Part shown: positions 36,644 through 45,073 of the stretch, piece after piece
Layout: every line of letters begins with the position of its first letter
Position numbering within the stretch: the first letter of the stretch is position 1
Source: an uncultured Campylobacter sp.
GTDB taxonomy: Bacteria; Campylobacterota; Campylobacteria; Campylobacterales; Campylobacteraceae
Direction: 5' to 3'
Assembly: GCA_945873855.1 (NCBI GenBank)
Contig: CAMCEN010000003.1
Location: 62,001 to 126,000 of the forward strand
Length of the DNA: 64,000 nt
Notes under the pieces: model-generated
Seen by the model: only the letters and a program-made list of their open reading frames with translations
What the model was told of the DNA's origin: nothing
Databases searched by the model: none
Translations under genes and position numbers: made by a program

Positions 36644-37381
36644 ATGAACGAAAAATTAAAGCTAATTTATATTTTGCCAAATCTTTTTACCGCTGCTAGC
36701 ATTTTTCTAGGTGTGCTTAGCATGCTCTCATCTATTAAGGGCGATTTTAGTTTGGCTATCATTTATATCGTGCTTTCGCTTGTTTTTGATGGGCTTGATG
36801 GCAGGGTGGCACGCCTTACAAATACTACTTCAAAGTTTGGCGTGGAGTTTGACAGCCTTGCTGATATAGTAGCTTTTGGCGTGGCACCTGCTATGTTATT
36901 TTATTTTAGCGTGGGGCAGAATTTTGGACGCTTTGGCGTGCTGATAACTGCTCTGTTTGTGATTTTTGGTGGCGTTCGCCTTGCTAGGTTTAATGTAATG
37001 AGCGGTGCTAGCGAGCCAAATGTGTTTATTGGCTTACCGATACCTACTGCTGCTGTGCTTTTGGCACTTTGGATAGGACTTTGGGACAAATACGAGATTT
37101 TTAAAGGCTATGAGTATGTGCTTTTAGGGGCAGCAGCTGTTTTTAGCGTGCTAATGGTCTCAAATGTGAGATTTCCTAGCTTTAAAAAAATAAACTACGA
37201 AAGAGCAAATTTCATCCGCTTTTTAATCGCACTTTTGCTTATTTTGTCCTTAATCTACATTTATCCGCTTGAAGCAAGTGCGATCTGCCTTAGTCTTTAT
37301 GTGCTTTATGGCATAGTTCGTGGGGTGTGGGCTAGGTTTTTTGCTAAGCATATAAACCTAAAAGAAAGCAAAGCATGTTAA
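36644..37381 (+). CDS. pssA: CDP-diacylglycerol--serine O-phosphatidyltransferase
   Basis: 245 residues with six to eight helices. The CDP-alcohol phosphatidyltransferase motif is complete: FDGLDGRVAR, then GVEFDSLADIVAFG, with the four catalytic and metal Asp residues. It makes phosphatidylserine, precursor of phosphatidylethanolamine, in the inner membrane. It follows the ftsH region as in other Campylobacter. Confidence 0.94.
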   Translation: MNEKLKLIYILPNLFTAASIFLGVLSMLSSIKGDFSLAIIYIVLSLVFDGLDGRVARLTNTTSKFGVEFDSLADIVAFGVAPAMLFYFSVGQNFGRFGVLITALFVIFGGVRLARFNVMSGASEPNVFIGLPIPTAAVLLALWIGLWDKYEIFKGYEYVLLGAAAVFSVLMVSNVRFPSFKKINYERANFIRFLIALLLILSLIYIYPLEASAICLSLYVLYGIVRGVWARFFAKHINLKESKAC

Positions 37382-37403
37382 AATGATATTTAACTAAGTA
37401 AAT

Positions 37404-37409
37404 TATACT
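37404..37409 (+). promoter_or_regulatory. -10 element of leuA
   Basis: TATACT 33 bp before the leuA ATG with an AT-rich upstream region; ribosome site AAAGGAGAGG. No leader peptide or attenuator fits in the 61-bp gap. Confidence 0.4.
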
Positions 37410-37442
37410 AATCAATAAATTTTATTATTAAAGGAGAGGAAA

Positions 37443-38951
37443 ATGGATAAAAATAAAATCATTATTTTTGATACCACTTTGCGTGATGGCGAACAAAGCC
37501 CTGGCGCAAGCATGAATACAGAAGAGAAAATTCAAATCGCACTCCAACTAGAACGCCTTGGTGTTGATATTATAGAAAGTGGCTTTGCGGCTGCTAGTCC
37601 AGGGGATTTTGATGCGATTAAGCAGATTGCTAGCGAGGTTCATACCATAAAAGTAGCTAGCCTTGCAAGGGCGATAGAGCGTGATATAGAGGCTGCTGGC
37701 AAGGCAATAGCACCCGCAAAAAATAGGCGCATTCATACCTTCATAGCCACAAGCCCTATTCACATGGAACATAAGCTAAAAATGAAAAGCGATGAAGTGC
37801 TTAAAAGAGCAGTTGAAGCTGTAAAATACGCTAGGACTTTTGTTGATGATGTGGAGTTTAGCTTTGAAGATGCTGGGCGTAGCGATATAGAGTTTTTAAA
37901 AGAAATGAGCGATGCTGTAATATCAGCAGGGGCAAGCACCATAAACTTGCCTGATACTGTGGGCTTTCGCTTGCCTGGCGAGCTTTATACTCGCACAAAG
38001 GCACTAGTGGATTTTGTAGGCGATAGGGCGATAATTTCGGCTCACAATCACAACGACCTAGGTCTTGCGGTGGCAAATACATTAGAGTGCGTAAGAGCTG
38101 GTGCTAGGCAGGTGGAGTGTACCATAAACGGACTTGGAGAAAGAGCCGGAAATGCTGCGCTTGAAGAGATTGTAATGGTAATAAATACTAGAAAAGATAT
38201 TTTTGGCGATTTATACACAGATATTGTTACAAAAGAGATTTATCCTACAAGTAGGCTTGTTGCTAGCATAACAGGCATTGAGCCACAACCAAATAAAGCA
38301 ATAGTAGGCAAAAACGCCTTTGCGCATGAGAGCGGAATTCACCAAGATGGCATGCTAAAATGCGCTCAAACTTATGAAATAATAAGCGCTGAGAGCATAG
38401 GCGCTGCTAAGACAAATCTAGTGCTTGGCAAGCACAGCGGTAGACATGCTTTTAAAGATAGATTAAAAGAGCTTGGCTTTGAGCTTGAAAATGATGAGCT
38501 AGATAAAGCTTTTGCTGATTTTAAAGCACTTTGCGATATGAAAAAAGAGATTTTTGATGAGGATTTAAGAGCTCTTATAAATAGCGAGATTGCTAAGGTT
38601 GAGCAGATTTACAGCATTGAAAAATTGAGCGTCCAAGCTAGCAAAGATGGGCATACAAGCGCTGCTATTACTATACTTCACGAAAATGAGCTTAAAGAAG
38701 AAGCATCGCTTGGCAATGGTTCAGCGGACGCTATTTTTAAGGTAATTGATAGAATCAGCGGACATGAGGGCGAGCTAAAAGACTACAAAGTTCGCGCAGT
38801 ATCTCAGGGCAAAGACGCACTTGCTAAGGTAGATGTAAAGGTAAAATTTGGCGAGCGCACGATGATAGGGCATGGACTTGATGTAGATACCATGCTAGCT
38901 ACTGCAAAAGCGTATATTTCAGCACTAAATAGCTTTTTGTCTATGAAATAA
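37443..38951 (+). CDS. leuA: 2-isopropylmalate synthase
   Basis: 502 residues. A DRE-TIM barrel opens with [14 protein letters not shown], and the metal-binding HNHNDLG is present. The C-terminal LeuA dimer domain (about 395-502) carries leucine feedback control. It condenses acetyl-CoA with 2-ketoisovalerate in leucine synthesis. Length and the [11 protein letters not shown] motif favour LeuA over homocitrate synthase. A very strong AAAGGAGAGG ribosome site precedes the start. Confidence 0.95.
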   Translation: MDKNKIIIFDTTLRDGEQSPGASMNTEEKIQIALQLERLGVDIIESGFAAASPGDFDAIKQIASEVHTIKVASLARAIERDIEAAGKAIAPAKNRRIHTFIATSPIHMEHKLKMKSDEVLKRAVEAVKYARTFVDDVEFSFEDAGRSDIEFLKEMSDAVISAGASTINLPDTVGFRLPGELYTRTKALVDFVGDRAIISAHNHNDLGLAVANTLECVRAGARQVECTINGLGERAGNAALEEIVMVINTRKDIFGDLYTDIVTKEIYPTSRLVASITGIEPQPNKAIVGKNAFAHESGIHQDGMLKCAQTYEIISAESIGAAKTNLVLGKHSGRHAFKDRLKELGFELENDELDKAFADFKALCDMKKEIFDEDLRALINSEIAKVEQIYSIEKLSVQASKDGHTSAAITILHENELKEEASLGNGSADAIFKVIDRISGHEGELKDYKVRAVSQGKDALAKVDVKVKFGERTMIGHGLDVDTMLATAKAYISALNSFLSMK

Positions 38952-38956
38952 TTCTT

Positions 38957-39066
38957 TGGGAATTCTAGAATTCTTAGGAATTCTAGATTTTTTTAGAAAT
39001 TCTAGTTTTTTCAGAAATTCTAGAATTCTTTGGGAATTCTGGTTTTTTAGGAATTCTAGAATTCCT
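38957..39066. repeat. Palindrome cluster downstream of leuA
   Basis: Several degenerate units are followed by a perfect GGAATTCTAGAATTCC at 39050-39065. From 39067 to 39263 the sequence is AT-rich leader DNA with one further half unit at 39104. Confidence 0.8.
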
Positions 39067-39229
39067 TGCTTACATTTTTTAATCTTTTAACTATTTTTAA
39101 ATTTAGAATTCCCAATAAAATTTTTTGCTAAAAAATAAAATATAGTAATTCTATAAATATTTTAAAAGCTTAAATAATAATCTTTTAAAATAAATTATAT
39201 ATATTTACTAAATATTATGAAAAGAATTT

Positions 39230-39235
39230 TATAAT
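39230..39235 (+). promoter_or_regulatory. -10 element of the 39264 substrate-binding gene
   Basis: TATAAT lies 28 bp before the ATG, after a very AT-rich, phased A/T-run leader that could be intrinsically bent. The ribosome site is AAAGGATG. Confidence 0.5.
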
Positions 39236-39263
39236 TTCATAAACAAATTTTAAAGGATGAAAA

Positions 39264-40013
39264 ATGAAAAAGTTTTTAGCACTTTCTTTTGCTGCTCTTA
39301 CAGCACTTAGCGCAGCTAGCTTAGATGAGATAAAAAAAGCTGGTGTAATTAAAATAGCCACTGAGGGCGTGTATAAGCCGTATTCTTACCACGATGAGAG
39401 CAATGCTTTGGTAGGATATGATGTAGAAATCGCAAGAGCTGTGGCAGAAAAAATCGGCGTAAAAGCTGAGTTTGTGGAGGCTCCGTGGGATGCCTTGCTA
39501 GCAAGCTTTGATGCTGGTAAAAGTGATGCAATGTTTAATCAAGTAACAATAAAAGATGAGCGTAAGAAAAAATACGATTTTAGCACGCCTTATACAGCTG
39601 TTTATCCAGCTGTGGTGGTAAAAGAGGACAATAATAGCATCAAAAGCAAAGACGATGTAAAAGGTAAAAAGGGCGCAAGCAGCGCAACTAGCGTATATGG
39701 CACTACTTTAAGCGAGTGGGGAGCTCAGGTGCAAACTGTTGGTGGCTTTAGCCAAGCAGTTGAGCTAGTTCTTGCAGGCAGGGCTGAGCTACTTATGAAC
39801 GATGATGTTACTTTTTATGACTTTATAAAAAATAAAAAAGTGCCTTTGAAAATCGCTTTTAAAGGCGAGGAGCCAATGCTCTCAGCCGCAATCGTAGCAA
39901 AGGGAAATACTGAGCTACTATCTGCTATAAATGCTGCGCTTGATGAGCTATTTAAAGACGGCACCATCGCAAAAATCAGCCAAAAATACTTTGGCAAGGA
40001 TATTTCAAAATAA
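39264..40013 (+). CDS. Cystine-type ABC transporter periplasmic binding protein
   Basis: 249 residues with a Sec signal peptide (cleavage near ALSAA-S) and no lipobox. Cluster-3 solute-binding protein: KIATEGVYKPYSYHDESNAL, GYDVEIARAVAEKIG, MFNQVTIKDERKKKYDFS. The sequence resembles FliY/TcyA-type cystine binders, and the operon ends in a PLP enzyme of sulfur amino-acid metabolism, which supports cystine or methionine as ligand. It is separated from the permease by ~290 bp of palindromes; high-copy expression of a binding protein from its own promoter is common. Confidence 0.85.
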   Translation: MKKFLALSFAALTALSAASLDEIKKAGVIKIATEGVYKPYSYHDESNALVGYDVEIARAVAEKIGVKAEFVEAPWDALLASFDAGKSDAMFNQVTIKDERKKKYDFSTPYTAVYPAVVVKEDNNSIKSKDDVKGKKGASSATSVYGTTLSEWGAQVQTVGGFSQAVELVLAGRAELLMNDDVTFYDFIKNKKVPLKIAFKGEEPMLSAAIVAKGNTELLSAINAALDELFKDGTIAKISQKYFGKDISK

Positions 40014-40016
40014 GAA

Positions 40017-40276
40017 TTTCTTAAGGAATTCTAGATTTTATTCTAGATTTTATTCTAGGAATTCTAGGGAATTCTCTATGGAATTTTAGATTTTATTCTA
40101 CGGAATTTTGAATTCATTCTACGGAATTCTAAATTTTGTTAAAATTGCCCTAGGAATTCCGTGGAATTCAAAATTTTATTCTAGGGAATTTCTAGGGAAT
40201 TCTAAATTTTGCTAAAATCGCTCTAGCAATCCTAGGGAATTCTAAATTTTAAGCTTAAAAATTCTAGAATTCCCTA
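40017..40276. repeat. Palindrome array between binding protein and permease
   Basis: The 288-bp gap holds many degenerate units, including GAATTC cores with altered CTAG centres and two longer duplicated blocks (TAGGGAATTCTAAATTTTG-like near 40195 and 40231). No gene is seen. Confidence 0.8.
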
Positions 40277-40301
40277 GGATTTTCACAAATAAAGGTCAAA
40301 A

Positions 40302-40961
40302 ATGGAATTATTTTTTAGCTCTTTGCCACCCTTGCTTTTAGCAGCGATTAAAGTAAGTATCCCCTTAGCTGTGATTTCTTTTATTTTTGGTGTTGGCATT
40401 GCGGTGATTACTGCGCTTGCTAGGCTTTCAAATAACGCTATTTTAAGATTTATTTTTGGCTTTTATGTATGGATTTTTCGTGGCACGCCGCTTTTGGTTC
40501 AGCTTTTTATCGTATTTTATGGCTTGCCTAGCGTGGGCGTTACCCTTGATGTGTGGGCGTGTGCGACAATAGCTTTTAGCCTAAATGTAGGTGCGTATGC
40601 TAGCGAGAGCGTGAGAGCTGCGATTTTAGCCGTGCCAAAAGGACAGGTAGAAGCAGCCGCTAGTCTAAACATGAGTAGTGCGCAGATTTTCTTTCACATT
40701 GTTGCCCCTCAGGCTTTTCGCATAGCTATACCGCCACTTTCAAATAGCTTCATAGCACTTGTTAAAGACACCTCGTTAGCAGCCTCAATTACCATGGTTG
40801 ATATGTTTATGGTAGCCCAGCGCATAGCTGCTCGCACTTACGAACCACTTTTGCTTTATGTAGAAGTTGCCCTTATTTACCTAGTAATCTGCACGGTTTT
40901 AAGCGGTATTCAAGTGATTTTAGAACGCAGGGCAAATGTGCATTTAAAGGTAGAATCATGA
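40302..40961 (+). CDS. Amino-acid ABC transporter permease (probable cystine importer)
   Basis: 219 residues, about five helices. The RGTPLLVQLF motif and the coupling loop EAAASLNMSSAQIFFHIVAPQAF place it in the HisM/TcyB polar amino-acid family. It overlaps the ATPase gene by 4 bp. With the binding protein at 39264 and the ATPase it forms a complete importer. Confidence 0.9.
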   Translation: MELFFSSLPPLLLAAIKVSIPLAVISFIFGVGIAVITALARLSNNAILRFIFGFYVWIFRGTPLLVQLFIVFYGLPSVGVTLDVWACATIAFSLNVGAYASESVRAAILAVPKGQVEAAASLNMSSAQIFFHIVAPQAFRIAIPPLSNSFIALVKDTSLAASITMVDMFMVAQRIAARTYEPLLLYVEVALIYLVICTVLSGIQVILERRANVHLKVES

Positions 40962-41698
40962 GTATAAAAGTAGAGAATTTGCGCAAAAGCTTTGGTGCTA
41001 AACTTATTTTTGATAATCTTAATTTAGAGTTTGAGAGTGGAGAGACGACTGCGATTTTAGGTCATTCTGGTAGCGGCAAAAGCACCTTGCTTCGCTCACT
41101 AAACCTACTTGAGATTCCTCAAAGTGGCAAGCTTAGCATAAAAGAGCATAGCATTGATTTTAGCAAAAAAATTGATAGCACAAAGATTAGGGCTATTAGA
41201 GCGCATACTACTATGGTTTTTCAGCATTTTAATCTTTTTGCGCATTTAACAGCTAAAGAGAACATCACAAAACCCTTGCGCCTAGTAAAAAAAATCCCTG
41301 CTAGCAAAGCAGATGAGCTTGCGCTTGCCTTGCTAGAAAAAGTAGGGCTAAAAGAATACGCAAAGCACTATCCAGCAATGCTCTCAGGCGGTCAAGCCCA
41401 AAGAGTGGCAATAGCAAGGGCTTTAGCATTTGAGCCTGATTTTTTGCTGCTTGATGAGCCTACTACCGCACTTGATCCTAGCCTTACAAATGAGGTTTTA
41501 AAGGTGATTGAAGCACTCTCAAAAGAAAATAAAAGCATAATTTTAGTAACTCACAATCTAGAATTTGCTAAAAGCTGCGCTGATAAAATCGTGCTATTAG
41601 AACAAGGCAAGGTGCTTTTTGATGGTCCAAAGACTAGCTTTTTTGCTTCAAATGATATGAAGATAATAAACTTCATAGCAGGCGAGAGCTTTATATAA
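40958..41698 (+). CDS. Amino-acid ABC transporter ATP-binding protein (probable cystine importer)
   Basis: 246 residues. Walker A GHSGSGKST, Q-loop MVFQHFNLF, signature LSGGQAQR, Walker B LLLDEPTTALD, switch VTHNLEF. It overlaps the permease gene by 4 bp, and the PLP enzyme gene follows after 9 bp, so uptake and intracellular breakdown of the substrate are co-expressed. Confidence 0.93.
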   Translation: MSIKVENLRKSFGAKLIFDNLNLEFESGETTAILGHSGSGKSTLLRSLNLLEIPQSGKLSIKEHSIDFSKKIDSTKIRAIRAHTTMVFQHFNLFAHLTAKENITKPLRLVKKIPASKADELALALLEKVGLKEYAKHYPAMLSGGQAQRVAIARALAFEPDFLLLDEPTTALDPSLTNEVLKVIEALSKENKSIILVTHNLEFAKSCADKIVLLEQGKVLFDGPKTSFFASNDMKIINFIAGESFI

Positions 41699-41707
41699 AG
41701 GATAAAA

Positions 41708-42847
41708 ATGAAAATTCAAACCAAGCTGATAAAAGCAGTTCACACTAAGCAAAATCCATATTCTGCGATAACTACACCGATTTTTCTAGCTAGCACTTAC
41801 GCCCAGGATGAGATAAATAAGCCTGGCGAGTTTGAGTATCAGCGTGGCAAAAATCCTACTACAAAAGCCTTTGAGGACAGCATTTGCGCTGTCTTTGGCA
41901 CAAGCTACGCTCACGCAACAGCTAGTGGCATGGGAGCGATTACCTTGGCTTTAAGCCTTTTAAAAACAGGGCAAAAGGTGCTGTTTTGTGAAAATATCTA
42001 TGGCGGGACTTTTCGCTACGCTAAGCAAATTATGGAAAATATGGGGATAAAATACGAACTAAGAAGCGATTTAGAAAGTCTTGAAAGCCTTAGCTCTGAT
42101 GTGGGTGCGATATACATTGAGACGCCATCAAATCCGCTTTTAAACATAACCGATATCAAAAAAATCGTAGCCCTAGCTCACGCAAATAACGCAATAGTCA
42201 TAGCTGATAATACCTTTATGCCACTTTTTCAAAGTCCTTTGGCTCTTGGGGTGGATGTGGAGCTTCATAGTGCTACGAAGTTTATAGGTGGGCATGGCGA
42301 CTCTCTTGGTGGCGTGGTGTGTACAAATGACAAAGCCCTTGGCGCAAAGCTTGGCTCATTAAAAAACACGCTAGGCATTGCCCTTGCGCCTTTTGATAGC
42401 TATCTTATGCTGCGCGGCTTAAAGACCATGAAACTGCGCTTTGATGCGCAAATTGCTAATACAAAGAAAATTCTAGAATTCCTTAAAAGCCATGAGGCAG
42501 TAGAAAAACTCTATTTTGCCGGCGGCGCTAGCGAGCATGAAAGGGCTGTGCATGAGGTGCAAGCTGGGGGCTGTTTGGGTGCGGTGCTTAGCTTTGAGAT
42601 GAGTGAAAAATACTGTTATGAGCGTTTTGCTAGCTCGCTAGAGCTTTTTGATATAGCTTCATCTCTTGGTGGGGTTGAGAGCCTTATTTGTCATCCAGCT
42701 ACGATGAGCCACGCAAGCTACGGCGAGCAGCTAAGGGCAAAAATCGGCATAAAGGATAATCTACTTCGCCTAGCTATTGGCTGTGAGGACGGGGAGGATC
42801 TAATAGCTGATTTAGCTAAGGCCTTTGCTAAGGCAAAAAAGAGCTAG
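41708..42847 (+). CDS. Cys/Met-metabolism PLP enzyme (cystathionine lyase/synthase or Met gamma-lyase type)
   Basis: 379 residues, fold type I. The PLP Lys is K191 in HSATKFIGGHGD; other family landmarks are YQRGKNPT, TASGMGAIT, ENIYGGTFR and IYIETPSNPLL. Family members act as cystathionine gamma-synthase, beta-lyase, gamma-lyase or methionine gamma-lyase, and residues distinguishing these are not decisive by eye. Position after a cystine-type importer favours cystine/cystathionine cleavage. A palindrome copy lies in frame at 42467-42483 (KKILEFL). The TAG stop is part of a further CTAG motif. Confidence 0.85.
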   Translation: MKIQTKLIKAVHTKQNPYSAITTPIFLASTYAQDEINKPGEFEYQRGKNPTTKAFEDSICAVFGTSYAHATASGMGAITLALSLLKTGQKVLFCENIYGGTFRYAKQIMENMGIKYELRSDLESLESLSSDVGAIYIETPSNPLLNITDIKKIVALAHANNAIVIADNTFMPLFQSPLALGVDVELHSATKFIGGHGDSLGGVVCTNDKALGAKLGSLKNTLGIALAPFDSYLMLRGLKTMKLRFDAQIANTKKILEFLKSHEAVEKLYFAGGASEHERAVHEVQAGGCLGAVLSFEMSEKYCYERFASSLELFDIASSLGGVESLICHPATMSHASYGEQLRAKIGIKDNLLRLAIGCEDGEDLIADLAKAFAKAKKS

Positions 42848-42889
42848 GAATTCTAGATTTTTTTAGCAAAGCATGAGATGAGATGTAGC

Positions 42890-43072
42890 TCAGGTTTGTT
42901 TTTGCGCTAGATATCGCAAAGTCTTTGGACATAAAAACGATGGTTTTGTTTTTAATAAAACAAGGCTAGCTGGCTTGCCCTGATTGATTTTAACTCAAAA
43001 CTAGAAAACGAACAGGGCTTTAAAGAAAGCGAAAAAATAATAAAAGTTTTAGAGCAAATTTATAACTAAAAT
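42890..43072 (+). pseudogene. Remnants of a decayed gene
   Basis: Two short coding-like pieces in different frames: LDIAKSLDIKTMVLFLIKQG ending at a TAG, then LALIDFNSKLENEQGFK and ESEKIIKVLEQIYN ending at a TAA at about 43069. There is no start or ribosome site. The rest of 42848-43089 has one degenerate palindrome. The original function is not recognisable. Confidence 0.4.
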
Positions 43073-43089
43073 TACAAAAAGGATAAAAG

Positions 43090-43935
43090 ATACAAGGTAA
43101 AATTCTAAGCCCCCAGCTTATAAGCGGAGATGATGGCAAACGCTATGAATATGATAAAAACGATGTTATAAATTTAGATGGTAAAGACTTGGCTGTGCTA
43201 ACTGGTTCTCAGGTGGAGTTTGTAAGCTTTGATAAGAGAGTGGCAAAGTCTATTTATATAATCGCTGAAAATGTAAATGTAAGCAGTATTTTATCAGCTG
43301 ATAGCATTAGCTCAGCTAGGACAATGGCGCTTTGGGGGATTGGGCTTCTAATTTTTAGCTTTATTCTATATATCGGGCAAAATTTTAACTTTATTCAAGA
43401 TATCGGGCATATCGGGCAAATCATTGCTATTGTGGGACTTGTGCTATATTCAATGGCGATTTACTCAGTTAGAAAGGCAGCAGCGAGCAAAAGCTTATTT
43501 AAAAATTACATTATCGCTGTAATCATTAACTTTTTGGGTCTTTTTTTCGTTTATATGCTAGCGCCCATTTTGGGTATTATTCTCCTTATGCCAGCGATCA
43601 TGTCGGGCTTGGGCACTATGCTTTTGTTTGGCCCTATGATCGCTCTAATCGTGGCGATTTGTGGCTATAGAATACACGTCGAGCTTGCTAGGCTAAGTGG
43701 GAGTTCGCTGTTTTTATGGGCGTTTTGGATATATACTGTAAGCATGCTTTTGTGCTTTAGTGTATTTGGCATTTTTGTAGGATTTGCTGGCTTTATCATC
43801 GTTTGGATCATCACTTGGATGCTACTATTTGTAGCGTGGTGGGGCTTTAAAAAGCTAGAAAAAAAGGTGATAAATTTTGGAATTCCAAAAAATAATGAAT
43901 TTAATGAAAAGGATTGTTTAGTTTGCCAGTGGTAA
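43090..43935 (+). CDS. Polytopic membrane protein with N-terminal OB-like domain; ATA at the expected start
   Basis: The open frame runs from ATA at 43090, preceded by AAAAAGGATAAAAG, the same ribosome site and spacing as other genes here that use ATG. From there it reads QGKILSPQLISGDDGKRYEY, the opening of a known small domain found before membrane segments, then about six helices, 281 residues in all. The start codon thus appears mutated ATG to ATA. Translation might begin weakly at ATA or at TTG 43189, which would lose the N-terminal domain. The membrane part loosely recalls DUF996-type proteins. Function unknown; possibly a gene being silenced. A gene-remnant region precedes it. Confidence 0.6.
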   Translation: MQGKILSPQLISGDDGKRYEYDKNDVINLDGKDLAVLTGSQVEFVSFDKRVAKSIYIIAENVNVSSILSADSISSARTMALWGIGLLIFSFILYIGQNFNFIQDIGHIGQIIAIVGLVLYSMAIYSVRKAAASKSLFKNYIIAVIINFLGLFFVYMLAPILGIILLMPAIMSGLGTMLLFGPMIALIVAICGYRIHVELARLSGSSLFLWAFWIYTVSMLLCFSVFGIFVGFAGFIIVWIITWMLLFVAWWGFKKLEKKVINFGIPKNNEFNEKDCLVCQW

Positions 43936-44009
43936 AGAGATTTTTTACATTTGCGTAGAACTTGGGGTTAATAAGGTTTTATCTTAGCGAGCCAGTGGCG
44001 AATTTTTTA

Positions 44010-44165
44010 GAGAATTCTAGAATTTCTGGGGCAAATCTAGAATTCCAGAAATTCTAGAATTCCTAGGGATAAATTTAAAATTCCTGAAAAAATCTAGAAT
44101 TCCTATTTAGAATTTCTAGGGACAAATCTAGAATTCCTAGCACTAAAATAAGGAATTCTAGAATA
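44010..44165. repeat. Palindrome array upstream of nadK
   Basis: At least seven degenerate CTAGAATTC units lie between the membrane-protein gene and the nadK promoter. None is a perfect 16-mer. The nadK -10 begins about 27 bp after the last unit. Confidence 0.8.
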
Positions 44166-44191
44166 AATTTTTATAATTTAATTATTTTTTG

Positions 44192-44197
44192 TATAAT
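44192..44197 (+). promoter_or_regulatory. nadK -10 element, predicting a leaderless mRNA
   Basis: A perfect TATAAT ends 6 bp before the ATG at 44204, so the expected transcript start (6-8 bp after the -10) falls on or next to the A of the ATG. No ribosome site is present. Confidence 0.6.
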
Positions 44198-44203
44198 CTC
44201 AAA

Positions 44204-45073
44204 ATGAATGAAATAGATTTTAGTTCAATATCAGCTGTTTTTGTAACCACAAGAGACGCAAACGCCCAAAAAGACAATATCAAAAACTTACAAGCCGTGT
44301 TAAACAAACTTGGCTTAGAAATGCTGCTTCAAACGCATAGCGCAGGGATACTTGGGCGAAGCGATGGACTAAGCCTAGATGAGATTTTTTCTCGCACGAA
44401 ATTTGTGCTAAGCCTTGGCGGAGATGGCAATTATATCGGTGCTTGCAGGCGTTTTGTGCGTTATGGGGCTTGTGTTTTTGGTGTGCACACAGGACATCTT
44501 GGTTTTTTGACTGATGCGCTGCTGTGCGAGTGCGAAACTGCGCTAAAAGAAATCATCTCAGGCGAGTTTGTAGCCCAGCGCATAAAGCTTTTAGAGGCTG
44601 ATTTTTTGGATGAGAGTGGCAAAACTCAAAAACGCAAACTAGCCTTTAACGATATTGCAATCTTGCGCAAAAATCCCACTAGCACGGCGCATATTGATGC
44701 TTTTTTGGACGATTTTTGCTTTAATTCATACTATGGCGATGGTGTGATAGTAGCAAGTCCAATGGGCTCAACAGCCTATAATCTAAGCGCAGGCGGAGCG
44801 ATACTTCATCCTAGCGTAAAAGCTTTTAGCCTAACGCCAATTTGTTCGCATTCTTTTTCACAGCGACCGATGATTTTAGGCGACGAACACGAAATAGAAT
44901 TTCGCTCAAAAGACGATGTAATTGTAATGATGGACGGACAAGACCACTTAGATTTAAGTGGCTTTTGTGGCGTAAAAATAAGAGCTAGCAAAGAGCAAAT
45001 CACGCTAATTCACCGCAAAAACAGAGATTATTTTAAGATTTTAAAAGAAAAATTGCGTTGGGGGCATCAGTGA
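44204..45073 (+). CDS. nadK: NAD kinase
   Basis: 289 residues from the ATG at 44204. The GGDGNYIGA motif (catalytic Asp) lies near residue 75, followed by GVHTGHLGFLTD, FNDIAI, and the SPMGSTAYNLSAGG segment. It phosphorylates NAD to NADP. Its stop overlaps the start of recN by 4 bp. A perfect -10 only 6 bp upstream implies a leaderless message, so initiation probably depends on the 5' AUG. Confidence 0.94.
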   Translation: MNEIDFSSISAVFVTTRDANAQKDNIKNLQAVLNKLGLEMLLQTHSAGILGRSDGLSLDEIFSRTKFVLSLGGDGNYIGACRRFVRYGACVFGVHTGHLGFLTDALLCECETALKEIISGEFVAQRIKLLEADFLDESGKTQKRKLAFNDIAILRKNPTSTAHIDAFLDDFCFNSYYGDGVIVASPMGSTAYNLSAGGAILHPSVKAFSLTPICSHSFSQRPMILGDEHEIEFRSKDDVIVMMDGQDHLDLSGFCGVKIRASKEQITLIHRKNRDYFKILKEKLRWGHQ

